Below the pieces are notes generated by a model that was not told the origin of the DNA, made no database searches, and saw nothing but the letters and a program-made list of their open reading frames with translations. The position numbers and the translations under genes were made by a program. Shown here in pieces: positions 63,825 through 64,000 of a DNA stretch of 64,000 nt. The DNA lies in NCBI GenBank assembly GCA_038143435.1, contig JAYQLX010000004.1:186001-250000 (forward strand). Reading direction: 5' to 3'. This DNA comes from UBA8337 sp038143435. Lineage in GTDB: Bacteria; Pseudomonadota; Alphaproteobacteria; RS24. Numbering within the stretch: the stretch's first letter is position 1; each line of letters starts with the position of its first letter.

Positions 63825-64000
63825 ATGTCTGAGATTACGGTATTCACGGCACAAGCCGTTCACACAATGGAACCATCGCACCCGCATGGCACGGCGATCG
63901 CGGTCAGAGACGGACAAATTTTGGAAGTCGGCACATTGGACACGCTGAAGCCGTGGCTCGACCGCCATCGCCCACACAATCGACACGCAATTTGAAGATA
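63825..64000 (+). CDS. Amidohydrolase family protein, N-terminal fragment with a frameshift near 63972
   Basis: The start at 63825 (MSEITVFTAQAVHTMEP) has a strong GGGAGGGG site. The sequence AVHTMEPSHPHGTAIAVRDG and QILEVGTLDTLKPWL is the N-terminal beta-sandwich of a metal-dependent amidohydrolase of the YtcJ/urease superfamily. The frame ends at an early stop unless one surplus C near 63972 is removed. The other frame then reads HTIDTQFEDK, which fits the consensus before the LxPGFIDPH metal motif. The gene runs off the right edge, so the substrate class cannot be judged. Confidence 0.7.

Noticed and set aside
1..64000. CRISPR arrays, insertion sequences, prophage or integrases
   Set aside because: I saw no regularly spaced repeats, transposase, integrase or phage-structural motif. 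The only long repeat is the tuf pair.

Overview
The window is a 64 kb piece of an alphaproteobacterial chromosome. The evidence is the composition of the ribosomal/RNA-polymerase superoperon, the RpoB, RpoC and EF-Tu sequences, the short (230-residue) phosphatidylserine decarboxylase followed by pssA, the class II DAHP synthase, and the ArsR-methyltransferase regulator in front of metF-metH. Base composition is near balanced and the accessory genes (alkylsulfatase, flavin monooxygenase, dienoyl-CoA reductase, Na+/solute symporter) fit a free-living, probably aquatic, heterotroph. I cannot place it below class level with confidence. I saw no mobile element, prophage, CRISPR array or rRNA gene.

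Layout. Positions 1-20183 read almost entirely leftward. They hold the start of the S10 operon (rpsJ-rplC-rplD-rplW-rplB), the str operon (rpsL-rpsG-fusA-tuf1) and the long tRNA-Tyr / tRNA-Gly / tuf2 / tRNA-Trp / secE-nusG-rplK-rplA-rplJ-rplL-rpoB-rpoC unit. Recognisable control points are a good sigma-70 promoter before rpsL, terminators after tuf1 and rpoC, structured leaders before rplK and rplJ, and a hairpin between rplL and rpoB. Positions 20338-33659 are metabolic: rlmB, a double-CDGSH protein, a thiolase, a nitronate monooxygenase-like enzyme, a leftward trhO-gst-FMO-alkylsulfatase cluster, gamma-glutamyltransferase and a FadH-type dienoyl-CoA reductase. Positions 33691-44331 hold a palindrome-rich divergent region, an RND efflux pair, and a convergent leftward nadE-gltX-cimA-psd-pssA operon. 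Positions 44438-47664 read rightward (crotonase-like protein, medium-chain reductase, class II DAHP synthase).

Positions 47668-56876 form one tightly packed leftward operon, sahR-metF-metH-djlA-like-rpiA-gor-acyltransferase, behind a near-consensus promoter whose spacer is a perfect 20-bp palindrome. The predicted transcription start falls on the sahR start codon. The rest holds mlaA-mlaC, ettA, an unrecognised gene, a DUF4212/Na+ symporter pair with a small membrane protein, a MAPEG protein and the start of an amidohydrolase.

Data quality matters here. At least twelve genes, several of them essential (fusA, rpoB, rpoC, and probably metH), carry reading-frame breaks that a 1-2 nt indel repairs exactly, most of them extra bases. 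I read these as residual sequencing errors and annotate each gene as one full-length CDS with the break marked. I found no convincing new biological system. The most interesting items are the SahR promoter/operator and its operon, an acidic tail of about 83 residues on ribosomal protein L3, a pentad-repeat N-terminus on a DUF374-type acyltransferase, an EF-hand-like loop in the Na+ symporter, and several strong uncharacterised palindromes.
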